Of a stretch of 64,000 nucleotides of DNA, positions 24,241-33,183 are shown piece after piece. The translations under genes were made by a program, and so were the position numbers. Each line of letters opens with the position of its first letter. Position 1 is the first letter of the stretch. The stretch spans positions 1 to 64,000 of the forward strand of contig NZ_JPUF01000004.1 of NCBI RefSeq assembly GCF_014737315.1. The letters are read 5' to 3'. The notes beneath the pieces are model-generated. The model made no database searches, was not told the DNA's origin, and saw only the letters and a list, made by a program, of their open reading frames with translations. This DNA comes from Treponema zioleckii. GTDB taxonomy: Bacteria; Spirochaetota; Spirochaetia; Treponematales; Treponemataceae.

Positions 24241-25221
24241 TTAACGGATATACATGTCGTAAATATTCTCATCATGAACACGAATCTGCAACAAACATTC
24301 GTCTATGTTCTGTCTGTTCGTGGCTTCTGCTTCATAACCGATATTTACGCATGCCCGTGAGTAGTAATCTATTAACCAAAAATACATGTTGATGATTTTT
24401 GGCTTTAGAATATTCGGGTCGTTCTTCGGGTCTTTCAGTTCGTTCTCAAGTGCGTAAACGTCTTGTTTTAGGCGGTTCGCCTCTTGGGGTCTAAGCTCTC
24501 TCTTAATGTTGAAAATCCCATAAAGAACACCGTAAACCGGAATCCATTCCAGCAATGCGGCTCCTGAATATCCTTTCAGTTTTACCTGCTCAATTAGCCT
24601 GCGTATCAGTTCTGACTCTAGAAATGAGATTGCAATCTTCTGTGCGTCGATAAAAAAAGCTTCCCGAAAGAGAACCTTTGCTTTTTTTTCTTCTCCGCAG
24701 AGGGCAAAACAGTCCGCCATTTCCGCAAGAACTGGTGCCGAAGATGGAGAATAGCTGTTTGCTTGCATCAAAAAAGACAATGCTTCTTCATATTGCCCGA
24801 TTTTTTTGCAGCATAAGCCTTCTTTTCGGTAAATTTCAGCACGTGCCAGCATGTTTTTCATGTTTGACGCTTGCCGATCCAGTTGAGTCTGCATTTTACT
24901 GAATGCATTGAGGGCGAGAGTGAACACCCCGTGCTGTACTGCAAATACTGCCCGTGGAATTATCTGCTTGCCGCGCTCAAGCGTTTCGCTAAATGCTTCC
25001 CATCTTGCGATAAGGTTTTCGCCTTGCTCCATAGCATCTTGCTGTGGAAGATTTTTTATGAACTCATCCCAAAAAGAACAGCACCAATAGGCAAAGTTAA
25101 GTTCCTGATTTTCAAGGTCAAACTCAATGGCATCAGCGATAATCCGCTTTGCCTTGCTTGGATTTCCTTCTTCAAGAAACTTATAGGCCTTGTTAAGTTC
25201 TTCTTCTGATTGAATACCCAT
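24241..25221 (-). CDS. TPR-containing protein of unknown function
   Basis: The 326-aa protein has helical repeats in its first half, including ALSFLMQANSYSPSSAPVLAEMADCFALCGEEKKAK, a clear TPR pair at about residues 145-180. A hydrophobic segment near residues 215-235 (AALLEWIPVYGVLYGIF) may contact the membrane. No enzyme motif. It lies upstream of greA on the same strand, but greA has its own TTGACA (24186-24191), so co-regulation is uncertain. A strong promoter lies just before it. Confidence 0.75.
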   Translation of the reverse strand: MGIQSEEELNKAYKFLEEGNPSKAKRIIADAIEFDLENQELNFAYWCCSFWDEFIKNLPQQDAMEQGENLIARWEAFSETLERGKQIIPRAVFAVQHGVFTLALNAFSKMQTQLDRQASNMKNMLARAEIYRKEGLCCKKIGQYEEALSFLMQANSYSPSSAPVLAEMADCFALCGEEKKAKVLFREAFFIDAQKIAISFLESELIRRLIEQVKLKGYSGAALLEWIPVYGVLYGIFNIKRELRPQEANRLKQDVYALENELKDPKNDPNILKPKIINMYFWLIDYYSRACVNIGYEAEATNRQNIDECLLQIRVHDENIYDMYIR

Positions 25222-25235
25222 AACGTGTAAAATTC

Positions 25236-25263
25236 ATTATACCGAAATGAATCTTTTAGTCAA
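25236..25263 (-). promoter_or_regulatory. Strong sigma70-type promoter of the TPR gene
   Basis: On the minus strand TTGACT (25258-25263) and TATAAT (25236-25241) are 16 nt apart; the ATG is 14 nt beyond the -10, so the leader is about 8 nt and has no ribosome binding site. Confidence 0.65.
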
Positions 25264-25510
25264 TAAAAGTTATCGAAATTCTAAAAAAAATGGGGTAAAG
25301 TTTATAAAACCTTTTTTATATTATGTCAATATGATTTTTTGCCTTTTTTTTTGAAAAAAATATAAAAATTCGCTTAAAATTTGATTTTTCCGTCATGAAC
25401 CGTTAGAAAAACTTGCAGGACACGGCAAAACTAACTCACCGCAACCTGAAGCGAGAGCGTTGCGCGAACGCTAAAACCGATTTCAAGTCGTTGCAAACTG
25501 CACTGTGAAG

Positions 25511-25620
25511 CGTGAGTTTTCAAGGGAAAACTCACGGGGCACGGCAACTTCCTTAAGTTTGCTCTGTCGTTAGTGAGATATTTTTAGTGAAGCACCAGTT
25601 TTTCTAAAGAAAAACTGGTG
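25511..25620. repeat. Two stem-loops with 4-nt loops
   Basis: An 11-bp stem (CGTGAGTTTTC, 25511-25521 with 25526-25536) and a 12-bp stem (CACCAGTTTTTC, 25593-25604 with 25609-25620) each enclose four bases and are followed by GGGCACGGCAA or GGGCGCGACGAA. They occupy the otherwise empty 25264-25708 gap before rpe and belong with the clusters at 3954 and 40983. Confidence 0.6.
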
Positions 25621-25720
25621 GGGCGCGACGAAGTTAAACTAAAATTCTCCAAGTTCACTCTGCCGCGCCCATGTTTACAACTTATCATTCCTTTGTTAAA
25701 ATCCGATGTATTATAAGTAT

Positions 25721-26362
25721 ATGAGAAAAGTATTGTTATCGCCATCACTGCTTTCGGCAGATTTTTCAAATTTGGCATCTGCATTAAAATTAATAGAAAA
25801 TAACGGCGGAGATGCCGTTCATATTGATGTTATGGACGGTCAGTTCGTTCCTCAGATTTCGTATGGCCAGCCGGTCATAAAATCGTTGCGGCCTCTTTCA
25901 AAATTGCCTTTCGACGTTCATCTCATGGTCGAAAAACCTGAGCTTATGGTTGATTCGTTTGCCGAGGCCGGAAGTGATTGGATTACATTCCATCATGAGT
26001 CTACTGTTCATACGGACAGGCTTATAAACCACATTCATTCGCTGGGAAAAAAGGCTGGAATCTCTATTGTTCCTTCAACGCCTGTCGAATCGCTTTCTGA
26101 AATCCTTCATCTTGTTGATTTGGTGCTTGTTATGAGCGTAAATCCTGGATTCGGCGGTCAGAAATTTATTCCATATACTCTCGAAAAAATCAAAAAACTT
26201 TCAAACATAAAATCCCAAAAAAATCTTGATTTCTTGATTTCGGTTGACGGCGGCGTTAATTCTTCGAACGCGCAGTCCGTTATTGATGCCGGTGCGGACA
26301 TACTGGTTTCTGGTTCCGCATTCTTTTCTGGGGCATTCAAAATGGAGGATTTTAAGGCATGA
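25721..26362 (+). CDS. rpe: Ribulose-phosphate 3-epimerase
   Basis: Rpe interconverts ribulose-5-phosphate and xylulose-5-phosphate in the pentose phosphate pathway. The 213-aa TIM barrel has LSPSLLSADFSNL, the metal-binding HIDVMDGQFVPQIS, FDVHLMVEKP, VMSVNPGFGGQKFI and SVDGGVN. ATG 25721 is where conserved sequence begins; a TATTAT ends 6 nt upstream and there is no Shine-Dalgarno. The stop overlaps the next start (ATGA). Confidence 0.95.
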   Translation: MRKVLLSPSLLSADFSNLASALKLIENNGGDAVHIDVMDGQFVPQISYGQPVIKSLRPLSKLPFDVHLMVEKPELMVDSFAEAGSDWITFHHESTVHTDRLINHIHSLGKKAGISIVPSTPVESLSEILHLVDLVLVMSVNPGFGGQKFIPYTLEKIKKLSNIKSQKNLDFLISVDGGVNSSNAQSVIDAGADILVSGSAFFSGAFKMEDFKA

Positions 26363-27363
26363 GGAAAACGACGAGATTTTTATCCGCAATATTTATCCTC
26401 GTAACCTCTTTTTTTGCACCTTTGGCGTTCATTCCGCAGGGATATTGCGAGTCGGTTTCTGATTCTGTAAATTCTGCTCTTGCACAAGGATACGGAGCTT
26501 TTAGCCAGGAAGACTGGATTTCTGCCGTATTCTTTCTCCGAAAAGCCGTGTCTTCCCCGCAGGGCGCGAGCGAGGAGGCCATGTATATGCTCATAAAAAG
26601 CGAACTTTATGCGGGAGAATACAAGCAGGCCCAAGCCGACTGCGAGTATTTTATGGAACGATATCCGGAAAGCTTGTATTCAAACGTGGTTTTGTATCAG
26701 AACGGTCATCTCCTGCATCTGATTGGAAAGAATGAAAATGCGATTTTGTGTTTGAGCGACTTTTGTCACAAAAATCCTGAACATCAGCTTTACGCTTCGG
26801 CTTTATATTGGATGGCCGAGTCTTTTTATGAAGAATATAATTTTGATTCTGCACGGCCACTTTACGAACGTGTCGTGCGCGAATTTCCTGATGACGGAAA
26901 AGCTCCTGACGCGGTTTATAAAATTTATATGATTGACCAGCGGGAGCGCGAGGAAAAACTTCTTTATCTTTTAAAAGTGACTGGCGAAGAAAATCTTGCT
27001 GCCCGCGAAGAATATGAGAGAAAACTTAGAATCTATCAGGCCGAGGGAAATCGGGAGCTGAAAGAAAAACTCCTAAAAGAAAGCCAGAAAGCCGAGAGCC
27101 GACTGACGGAGCTTGAAAACGAATTCAAAAACAAAACTCAGGAAATGCACGAAGAAAGTTCGGATTCAGGAATTCCGGCTTCGATTCCAGATTCAATCGA
27201 GGGCGAAGGACTTTCTTCCGACGAATCGGCTGATTCTGTGGGCAAGAATAAGTCAAAACGAACCGATAAAAATAGAGAGATTGACTTGGAGCTTGAAATG
27301 TTAAAGAAAAAGGCTCTGCAACTTCAATATCTTCTTGATAACCAGACTGAGGACGGAGAATAA
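26359..27363 (+). CDS. Exported TPR protein (BamD/YbgF-like)
   Basis: The 334-aa protein has an N-terminal signal sequence ending about residue 30 (QGYCESVSD), then TPR repeats to about residue 200, for example ALYWMAESFYEEYNFDSARPLYERVVREFPDD, as in periplasmic scaffolds such as BamD and CpoB. The rest is a charged coiled coil (residues 200-250) and an acidic C-terminal tail. It overlaps rpe by 4 bp and is followed directly by another exported protein, suggesting an envelope assembly unit, though this is inference. Confidence 0.8.
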   Translation: MRKTTRFLSAIFILVTSFFAPLAFIPQGYCESVSDSVNSALAQGYGAFSQEDWISAVFFLRKAVSSPQGASEEAMYMLIKSELYAGEYKQAQADCEYFMERYPESLYSNVVLYQNGHLLHLIGKNENAILCLSDFCHKNPEHQLYASALYWMAESFYEEYNFDSARPLYERVVREFPDDGKAPDAVYKIYMIDQREREEKLLYLLKVTGEENLAAREEYERKLRIYQAEGNRELKEKLLKESQKAESRLTELENEFKNKTQEMHEESSDSGIPASIPDSIEGEGLSSDESADSVGKNKSKRTDKNREIDLELEMLKKKALQLQYLLDNQTEDGE

Positions 27364-28767
27364 ATGATGATGAATTTAAAAAATGGTGGCAAATCCGAAA
27401 AAAAATGCCTTAATTCAAATTCGCTCAAGGTAAAAGCGTTGTTCGCGCTTTCGATTTTGCTTTTTGCCTGTCCGCTTGTTTTTTCTCAGGAGAATGGCTC
27501 GGACGCTGATTCTCAGGAATCTGTAAGTGCTTCTGCCGAAAATATTTCGGAAAATGAAACTGAAGAGAAAAATGATAAAAAACGAAAATTTGACCCAGTT
27601 TTACAGCAGTCGTATTGGGAATGTGAAAAATATGACTTTAAGAAAGGTCTCGTTCATGTTTATCTTGACAGAACTTCTGGAACTTTCGGGCTCTCTGCAA
27701 TCGCTGATGATGAAAGCGAGACTCCCGTTCTTTCTGCTGTAGACCGTTTTTCAAAATCATTTACGGTTCTTGCTTTGAACGGAAAAACTTACAACCTTGC
27801 TGATTCCGGCAGTGTAAATCGCTCAGTCCGAAGATTTGCTGACGAAAACTGCGGGCAGATTTCTTACATCATCAAAAATAAAATTCAGGTGGTCGTGGAT
27901 TTTTCTTTGGAAGCTAGCCGCGCTGATTCAGAAGTTGATTCTCTCGTAATGACTTTCAGAGTTTTCAATTTGAGCGGACGAAACGAAAAAATCTCGCTTT
28001 ACAGTCTTTTTGACACTGTTTTGGGCGAGGGATTTTCTTCTGTAATGTCAACGGCCACTGGCTATAAAATTTCTTCTGAAAAACAGTATTTTGCAAACGA
28101 ACTTCGAACAGAAAAATACCTTGTTTCACGAAACGACCGCACTTCGCTTCAGTTAGTCTTCTATGATGAAGATGTTCTCTTGCCTGCAATTGTGAGCGTT
28201 GCGGGATACGACTTGCTCGCAAAAAATCCGTGGAAATATTCTTGCGTGGAAAACCGAGGTTTCCATAGCGTTAACCGTCATGCCGATTCGGCAGTTCTCG
28301 TAAATTGGGGAAATTTTACGCTTTTGAACGGAAAAGACTATTCTTTCAAGACTCGGCTGACAGTCGGTGTTGACGGAAGAAATCCTTCTGGAATTAGGAA
28401 TTCAGATTATGTGCAGGCTGAGGAGCCGATTGCCGTAGAGTCAGAGCCTTTTGAAAAAGAAAGTGAAGAAAATGAAAAAAAAGTTTCTTCTCCTGTTGTA
28501 CAAAATCAAGAAAATGTTGATACTCAGAAAAGCAAAGTTCAGAATGCCGAAGAAAAAAACGAGGCCGTTGAGACTGAGCCTAAAAAAGAAGTTGATTTTA
28601 TAGTTCCGTCTATAAAAGATTATCAACTTGATCCTGATTATATTCAGGGGCTTATCGACAGAATCAATGTTCTGCAGTCCGATCCTGATAATGTTGATAC
28701 AAGCGAGATAAAAAGACTTAACGCTGAACTCGATGCAATTCTAGAGAAAATAAGGCAACAGAAATGA
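27364..28767 (+). CDS. Exported protein of unknown function with beta-rich core
   Basis: The 467-aa protein has a late signal sequence (hydrophobic residues about 24-37 after a basic MMMNLKNGGKSEKK start), an acidic linker, a beta-rich region of about 270 residues and an acidic Lys/Glu-rich tail ending in a short helix. GGAG precedes three tandem ATGs. It lies directly after the TPR gene and its stop overlaps the next start by 4 bp. I know similar spirochaete proteins only as hypothetical. Confidence 0.7.
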   Translation: MMMNLKNGGKSEKKCLNSNSLKVKALFALSILLFACPLVFSQENGSDADSQESVSASAENISENETEEKNDKKRKFDPVLQQSYWECEKYDFKKGLVHVYLDRTSGTFGLSAIADDESETPVLSAVDRFSKSFTVLALNGKTYNLADSGSVNRSVRRFADENCGQISYIIKNKIQVVVDFSLEASRADSEVDSLVMTFRVFNLSGRNEKISLYSLFDTVLGEGFSSVMSTATGYKISSEKQYFANELRTEKYLVSRNDRTSLQLVFYDEDVLLPAIVSVAGYDLLAKNPWKYSCVENRGFHSVNRHADSAVLVNWGNFTLLNGKDYSFKTRLTVGVDGRNPSGIRNSDYVQAEEPIAVESEPFEKESEENEKKVSSPVVQNQENVDTQKSKVQNAEEKNEAVETEPKKEVDFIVPSIKDYQLDPDYIQGLIDRINVLQSDPDNVDTSEIKRLNAELDAILEKIRQQK

Positions 28768-29558
28768 GACGGTCAGCATTGGAGCGCGGGCGCTCCCTTT
28801 TGATTCGGCGCAGGTTCTCCGAGTGTCTTGATGCGCTGGAGCCTGCTGCTGATTATTACAAAGACAGTTTTGATTATCAGTTTACAGGTGGGCTTGCGTG
28901 CTTGTATTTGGGTGATATGGGCAGTGCAGGTTCTTATTTTCAGCGCGCTCGTTATATCCGCATGTCGGACGTGAATCTTCTGAACGCTCAGGCTGTAATG
29001 CATCTTAGGCGCGGCGATACCGATAGGGCTGTGCAGTATTATCTTGAGACTCTTGAGCACGATCCTGATAACAAACTTGCCAGACGCGGACTTAATTTTA
29101 TTCGGACTAAGGGCACTTCCGAGCAAATCGGAATGATGATTGACACTGGCGAAATCGAAAAATTGTATCCATCTTTAGGGCTGAATCCAGATACGTTTTT
29201 GCGCACTGTTTTTTGTTCGTTGATTGGAATTGTCCTTGCTATTGTTATTTTGAATTTTATGAAACCTGCAAAACATCAGTTTCAGGGAAATCGAATAAAT
29301 TACGAAGATTTTAATCTTACTGCCGAAGAAATGAAAATAAATTCTTCCGACGTGCAGGTTCAAATTCCGCTGACGCAGACCGAGGCAAAGAACGTTTATT
29401 TTGATGCCCTTGAAAAATTTGAAAATAATCGGGACAATGCTGCTCAGGTTGAAGTCAACAGGATTTTAAATTCAAATGCTTCCGAAGAAATGAAGGATAA
29501 TGCAAAAATCCTTGCAACCCATTTTGCGGAACCTGTATTTTTCTTCTTTAAAAGATAA
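28764..29558 (+). CDS. Membrane-anchored TPR protein, N-terminal part of a split gene
   Basis: The frame encodes 264 aa: TPR repeats (residues about 1-120, for example AVQYYLETLEHDPDNKLARR), one membrane helix (about 153-173, SLIGIVLAIVILNFM) and the start of an extracytoplasmic part. It ends ...ILATHFAEPVFFFFKR, out of character. One base fewer in the T5 run 29538-29542 continues directly as EPVFSSLKDNFDYTKVLEQP into the next entry, giving a single protein of about 364 aa. So the true gene is probably 28764-29859. Confidence 0.75.
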   Translation: MRRSALERGRSLLIRRRFSECLDALEPAADYYKDSFDYQFTGGLACLYLGDMGSAGSYFQRARYIRMSDVNLLNAQAVMHLRRGDTDRAVQYYLETLEHDPDNKLARRGLNFIRTKGTSEQIGMMIDTGEIEKLYPSLGLNPDTFLRTVFCSLIGIVLAIVILNFMKPAKHQFQGNRINYEDFNLTAEEMKINSSDVQVQIPLTQTEAKNVYFDALEKFENNRDNAAQVEVNRILNSNASEEMKDNAKILATHFAEPVFFFFKR

Positions 29559-29859
29559 TTTTGATTACACGAAGGTTCTAGAACAGCCGCTTTTGTACAA
29601 TAATTGTTGGGTCGCATGGTCTGGAAGAGTTTCTTCGGTCGTTGTTAACGAAAATAAATACGAGTGCAAACTTTACGTCGGATATGAAGACAAAAAAGAG
29701 GTTAAGTATTTGATTCGTGTTGAATTCAATGAAATGCCGGCGATTGATGTTGAACGACCTGTTCACATTCTTGGAAAACTCGTTATGGAAAAAAATATTT
29801 CGACCGGAGAATATCATATCTATATGGTAGGAAAATCGTTCTATCAACCAAAAAAATAA
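29500..29859 (+). CDS. C-terminal part of the split TPR membrane protein
   Basis: This frame is meaningful from about 29543 (SSLKDNFDYTKVLEQPLLYN) to the stop at 29859 and reads as the periplasmic end of the preceding TPR protein: a small beta-rich domain with VAWSGRVSSVVVNEN and VHILGKLV, reminiscent of an OB-like fold. The ATG at 29500 lies inside the upstream coding sequence and is not a convincing start. It is treated as separate only because of the single-base shift. Confidence 0.55.
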   Translation: MQKSLQPILRNLYFSSLKDNFDYTKVLEQPLLYNNCWVAWSGRVSSVVVNENKYECKLYVGYEDKKEVKYLIRVEFNEMPAIDVERPVHILGKLVMEKNISTGEYHIYMVGKSFYQPKK

Positions 29860-30027
29860 ATGTTTTGTCTTTTCTTGATGATAAAACAAAAAATTATTTT
29901 TTAAAATCGAAAAAATTGATTATTTTTCGGAAGTAACATATATGATAGGAAATTGCTTTTCTGCAAAGTCCTTTTTGGGCAATCTGACTTTTTTGGATGC
30001 CCTTATCTTTTTTTAGGGAGAAGTAAA

Positions 30028-31263
30028 TTGGCAAAAGTCGTAGAAAATAAACCTCCTGTAGAAATGTCTGAAAAACTAAAGGCCCTTGAGGCTGCCCGGC
30101 TTCAGATTGAAAAGCAGTTCGGTGCAGGCTCTTTGATGAAACTTGGAACTCAGGCTGATGCTGCGGGTATTGATGTTATTCCTTCTGGCTCAATTCTTCT
30201 TGACGAGGCGCTTGGTATTGGCGGCTATCCTCGCGGACGAATTATCGAGATGTACGGTCCTGAAAGTTCTGGAAAAACAACGCTTGCACTTCATGCGGTG
30301 GCCGAGGCTCAGAAGCTTGGAGGAATTGCGGCCTTCGTTGATGCTGAACATGCTTTGGATCCTGTTTATGCTAAAAATCTCGGCGTAAACATTGACGAAC
30401 TTTGGGTTTCTCAGCCAGATACCGGAGAGCAGGCTCTTGAGATTACTGAGCAGCTTGTTCGTTCTGGGGCAGTTGATATTATCGTTGTTGACTCTGTTGC
30501 CGCTCTTACGCCTCAAAAAGAAATTGAGGGCGATATGGGAGACTCGATGATGGGCTTGCAGGCTCGTTTGATGAGTCAGGCGCTCCGAAAATTGACTGCG
30601 ATTGTCGGTCGTTCAAAATGTATTATTGTCTTCATCAACCAGATTCGTATGAAGATTGGTATTATGTTCGGAAACCCTGAGACTACGACGGGTGGAAATG
30701 CCCTGAAATTCTATTCTTCTGTTCGTCTGGAGATCCGAAGAATAGAGTCTATTGACGGTAAGGGTGAAGAAGAGGCTGTTGGTAACCGTGTTCGCGTAAA
30801 AATCGTAAAAAACAAGGTTGCGCCGCCATTCAGAAAGGTTGAGCTTGATATTTACTTTGGAAAGGGTGTTTCTGCAACCGCTTCGCTCCTAGATTCCGCT
30901 GTAAAGCATGGATTCATCGACAAGCGTGGTGCGTGGTACACACGTGGTGACGAGAAAATTGGTCAGGGAAAAGAGAATGCGCTTTCGTTCCTTGAACAGA
31001 ACAAAGATTACACTCATACGCTTGAGGTTCAGCTTCGCGAACAGTTGTTCCCTGGTCAGATTTTAAAGACGAAGGACGGTGTTCCTGTTTATCCTGAACA
31101 GGTTCAGGCTGCTAAAGCTGCCGCAAAAGCCGCAAAGGCTGCTGAAAAAGAAGAAAAGTCTGAAAAGACCGAAAAAGATGACAAAAAATCGGCTACTGCA
31201 GATTTGTCACTTGAGCTTCCGCCTTCGGACTCTCCTGTTAGCCCACAGGACGCTTTGTTCTAA
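30028..31263 (+). CDS. recA: RecA recombinase
   Basis: RecA forms filaments on single-stranded DNA for strand exchange and repair. The 411-aa protein has the P-loop [46 protein letters not shown] and the L2 loop region [25 protein letters not shown]. The TTG start at 30028 follows AGGGAG by 7 nt, and MAKVVENK... [20 protein letters not shown] fits the family; the longer frame to 29953 does not. The C-terminal Ala/Lys/Glu-rich tail (residues about 350-411) is longer than usual. folK follows 3 bp later. Confidence 0.97.
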   Translation: MAKVVENKPPVEMSEKLKALEAARLQIEKQFGAGSLMKLGTQADAAGIDVIPSGSILLDEALGIGGYPRGRIIEMYGPESSGKTTLALHAVAEAQKLGGIAAFVDAEHALDPVYAKNLGVNIDELWVSQPDTGEQALEITEQLVRSGAVDIIVVDSVAALTPQKEIEGDMGDSMMGLQARLMSQALRKLTAIVGRSKCIIVFINQIRMKIGIMFGNPETTTGGNALKFYSSVRLEIRRIESIDGKGEEEAVGNRVRVKIVKNKVAPPFRKVELDIYFGKGVSATASLLDSAVKHGFIDKRGAWYTRGDEKIGQGKENALSFLEQNKDYTHTLEVQLREQLFPGQILKTKDGVPVYPEQVQAAKAAAKAAKAAEKEEKSEKTEKDDKKSATADLSLELPPSDSPVSPQDALF

Positions 31264-31266
31264 AAA

Positions 31267-31806
31267 ATGGAATTCGTTGTCCTTGGCCTAGGTTCAAATA
31301 AATCTTGGAATGGAATGAAAAGTCTTGAAATCTTGGAAAAAGCCTGCTGTTTGTTGCGCGAGTTTATCCATGATTTTAAGGCTTCTTCCGTTTTTCGCAC
31401 AAAACCAATGTACGTGAAAAATCAGGATGATTTTTATAATATGGTTGCGTGCGGTTTTGTAAAAGATATTGAGCCTTTTGATTTGCTTGAGAAAATTCAC
31501 AAAATTGAGTATTCATTGGGGCGAAATCGGGAGAAAGAAATCAGGAATGGCCCTCGCTCCATTGATATCGATATTGAGATTTTCGGAAAGACTCAAATTC
31601 ATTCGGATGTTTTGGAAATTCCGCATCCTCGGCTTTGCGAGCGTGAGTTCGTTTTGGTTCCGCTTATGGATGTTTTTTCTAAAAATCCGAATTTTGTAAG
31701 TGCCGATATTTTTGACATAAAAAAATATCAAAAAATGCTTGAAGAATTGCAGAATTCTTCGGGCGACGGAATTATCGAAAGGTTAGTTGATTATGGAAAT
31801 GAATGA
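31267..31806 (+). CDS. folK: HPPK, folate pyrophosphokinase
   Basis: FolK transfers pyrophosphate from ATP to 6-hydroxymethyl-dihydropterin, a folate step. The 179-aa protein begins VVLGLGSNKSWNG, has SSVFRTKPMYVKNQDDFYNMV, and the ATP/Mg site RNGPRSIDIDIEIFG with IPHPRLCEREFVLVPL, all canonical. No folP or folB is adjacent; the gene is sandwiched between recA and scpA with 3-bp and overlapping spacing. Confidence 0.95.
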   Translation: MEFVVLGLGSNKSWNGMKSLEILEKACCLLREFIHDFKASSVFRTKPMYVKNQDDFYNMVACGFVKDIEPFDLLEKIHKIEYSLGRNREKEIRNGPRSIDIDIEIFGKTQIHSDVLEIPHPRLCEREFVLVPLMDVFSKNPNFVSADIFDIKKYQKMLEELQNSSGDGIIERLVDYGNE

Positions 31807-32581
31807 GCAAAGAATGATGCCGGTTACGACTTCGGAGACTGAGCATAAAACTGAAAGGCGTTCGTATATTGCCGGTCAGTTCGAAGGACCTTTGGATTTG
31901 CTTTTGACTTTGATCCATGACCAAAAAATCAATATTTACGATATTCCGATTGTTCAGATAACCGACCAGTTTCTTGAGTATCTGGATTATGCGTCTGAAA
32001 CCGATTTGGGGGATTTATCCGAGTTTTACAGCATGGCGGCAAAATTGATTTTTATAAAAAGCCGAATGATGATGCCGCAGGAAGTTGAGCTTGGAGATGA
32101 TTTGGATTTTGAAGATCCTCGAGAAGATTTGGTTGAGCGCCTTATCGAATATCAGCGGATAAAAAAACTTTCGGCTCTTATGGAAGAAAAGGAAGACGAA
32201 AGTGAATGGAGTTTTGAGCGCAAAAAAATTCAGCGTGTTCTTCCGTTTGAGAAAGAAGATGTGTGGCAGAAGATTGATACATGGGATTTGCTTGAACAAA
32301 TGCAAAAAATTTTCCAGAATCTTGTGTCCTCTTATACAGACAGAAAAATTCTTGATACTTATGAGGAAATTTCTGTTAACGAAAAATTGACATTGATGAA
32401 TGAGCTTCTTGACCGTAACGAGGAATGCATGTTTTCGGAGCTTATCGTTCGTGATGGCAACAGACTTGATATTATCTGTGCGTTCATGGCACTCCTTGAA
32501 GCTGTAAAATTCAAGATGGCGTGTATTTATCAAAATAGAATGTTTGGAGATATAAAAATATGCCGAAACAAGGCAGAATAA
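31793..32581 (+). CDS. scpA: Segregation and condensation protein A
   Basis: ScpA is the kleisin that bridges SMC heads in chromosome condensation. The 262-aa protein has the typical N-terminal FEGPLDLLLTLIHDQKINIYDI, then FLEYLDYASETDLGDLSEFYSMAAKLIFIKSRMMMP, and a C-terminal winged-helix segment. The ATG overlaps folK by 14 bp. scpB follows with a 22-bp overlap, the usual pairing. Confidence 0.94.
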   Translation: MEMNEQRMMPVTTSETEHKTERRSYIAGQFEGPLDLLLTLIHDQKINIYDIPIVQITDQFLEYLDYASETDLGDLSEFYSMAAKLIFIKSRMMMPQEVELGDDLDFEDPREDLVERLIEYQRIKKLSALMEEKEDESEWSFERKKIQRVLPFEKEDVWQKIDTWDLLEQMQKIFQNLVSSYTDRKILDTYEEISVNEKLTLMNELLDRNEECMFSELIVRDGNRLDIICAFMALLEAVKFKMACIYQNRMFGDIKICRNKAE

Positions 32582-33183
32582 AAGAAGAAAATACCGAAAA
32601 AGAAGGCACCGAAGAAAAGCTTGTAGAGGAGAGCAGAAAAAAGATTAACCTCGATAAGGAGGCTGGTCTTGTTGAAGCTGTTCTTTTTCTTGAAAGTGAG
32701 CCGGTGACGGTCGAAGTCCTTTCGAACATTTCTCAGCTGGCTGTTGACGTGGTTGAAGAATGCCTTGAAATGCTCAAGGAAAAATATTCTTCCGAGAATT
32801 CCGGTGTTGAACTGGTGATGATAACCGGCGGTTGGGCTTTGACACCAAAAAAAGAGTTTTGGGATGTCCTTAAAGAAAAATATGGAAATAAAAATGAGGG
32901 CCGGCTTTCCCGCTCTGCATTGGAAACTTTGACGATTATCGCTTACAAGCAGCCGATTACGCGAGCTGAAATAGAGAATATCCGTGGCGTTCCTCCTGAC
33001 AATATGATAAGAACGCTGATTGAACGGCAGTTCATAAAAGATGTCGGAAAAAAAGACGCACCTGGGCGACCGACCCAATTTGGAACTACAAAAGAATTCT
33101 TGAAGTTCTTCAGGTTGAATTCTATTGCAGATTTGCCTAAACTTGATGAAAAACAAGAGGAGAAGTTTATACTTGCACGATAG
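32560..33183 (+). CDS. scpB: Segregation and condensation protein B
   Basis: ScpB is the winged-helix partner of ScpA in the SMC complex. The 207-aa protein has GLVEAVLFLESEPVTVEVLS, RLSRSALETLTIIAYKQPIT and the GVPPDNMIRTLIERQFIKDVGKKDAPGRP signature region, with a charged N-terminal extension of about 25 residues. GGAG within scpA precedes its ATG. Its stop lies 8 nt beyond the start of the pseudouridine synthase gene. Confidence 0.94.
   Translation: MPKQGRIKEENTEKEGTEEKLVEESRKKINLDKEAGLVEAVLFLESEPVTVEVLSNISQLAVDVVEECLEMLKEKYSSENSGVELVMITGGWALTPKKEFWDVLKEKYGNKNEGRLSRSALETLTIIAYKQPITRAEIENIRGVPPDNMIRTLIERQFIKDVGKKDAPGRPTQFGTTKEFLKFFRLNSIADLPKLDEKQEEKFILAR

Noticed and set aside
29977-30012. 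Attenuator-like hairpin and T run before recA
   Set aside because: The stem is only 5 bp (GGGCA/TGCCC) with a long loop; too weak to call.
29953-30027. Upstream start for recA
   Set aside because: The extra 25 residues are unlike RecA, and the TTG at 30028 has a proper AGGGAG.
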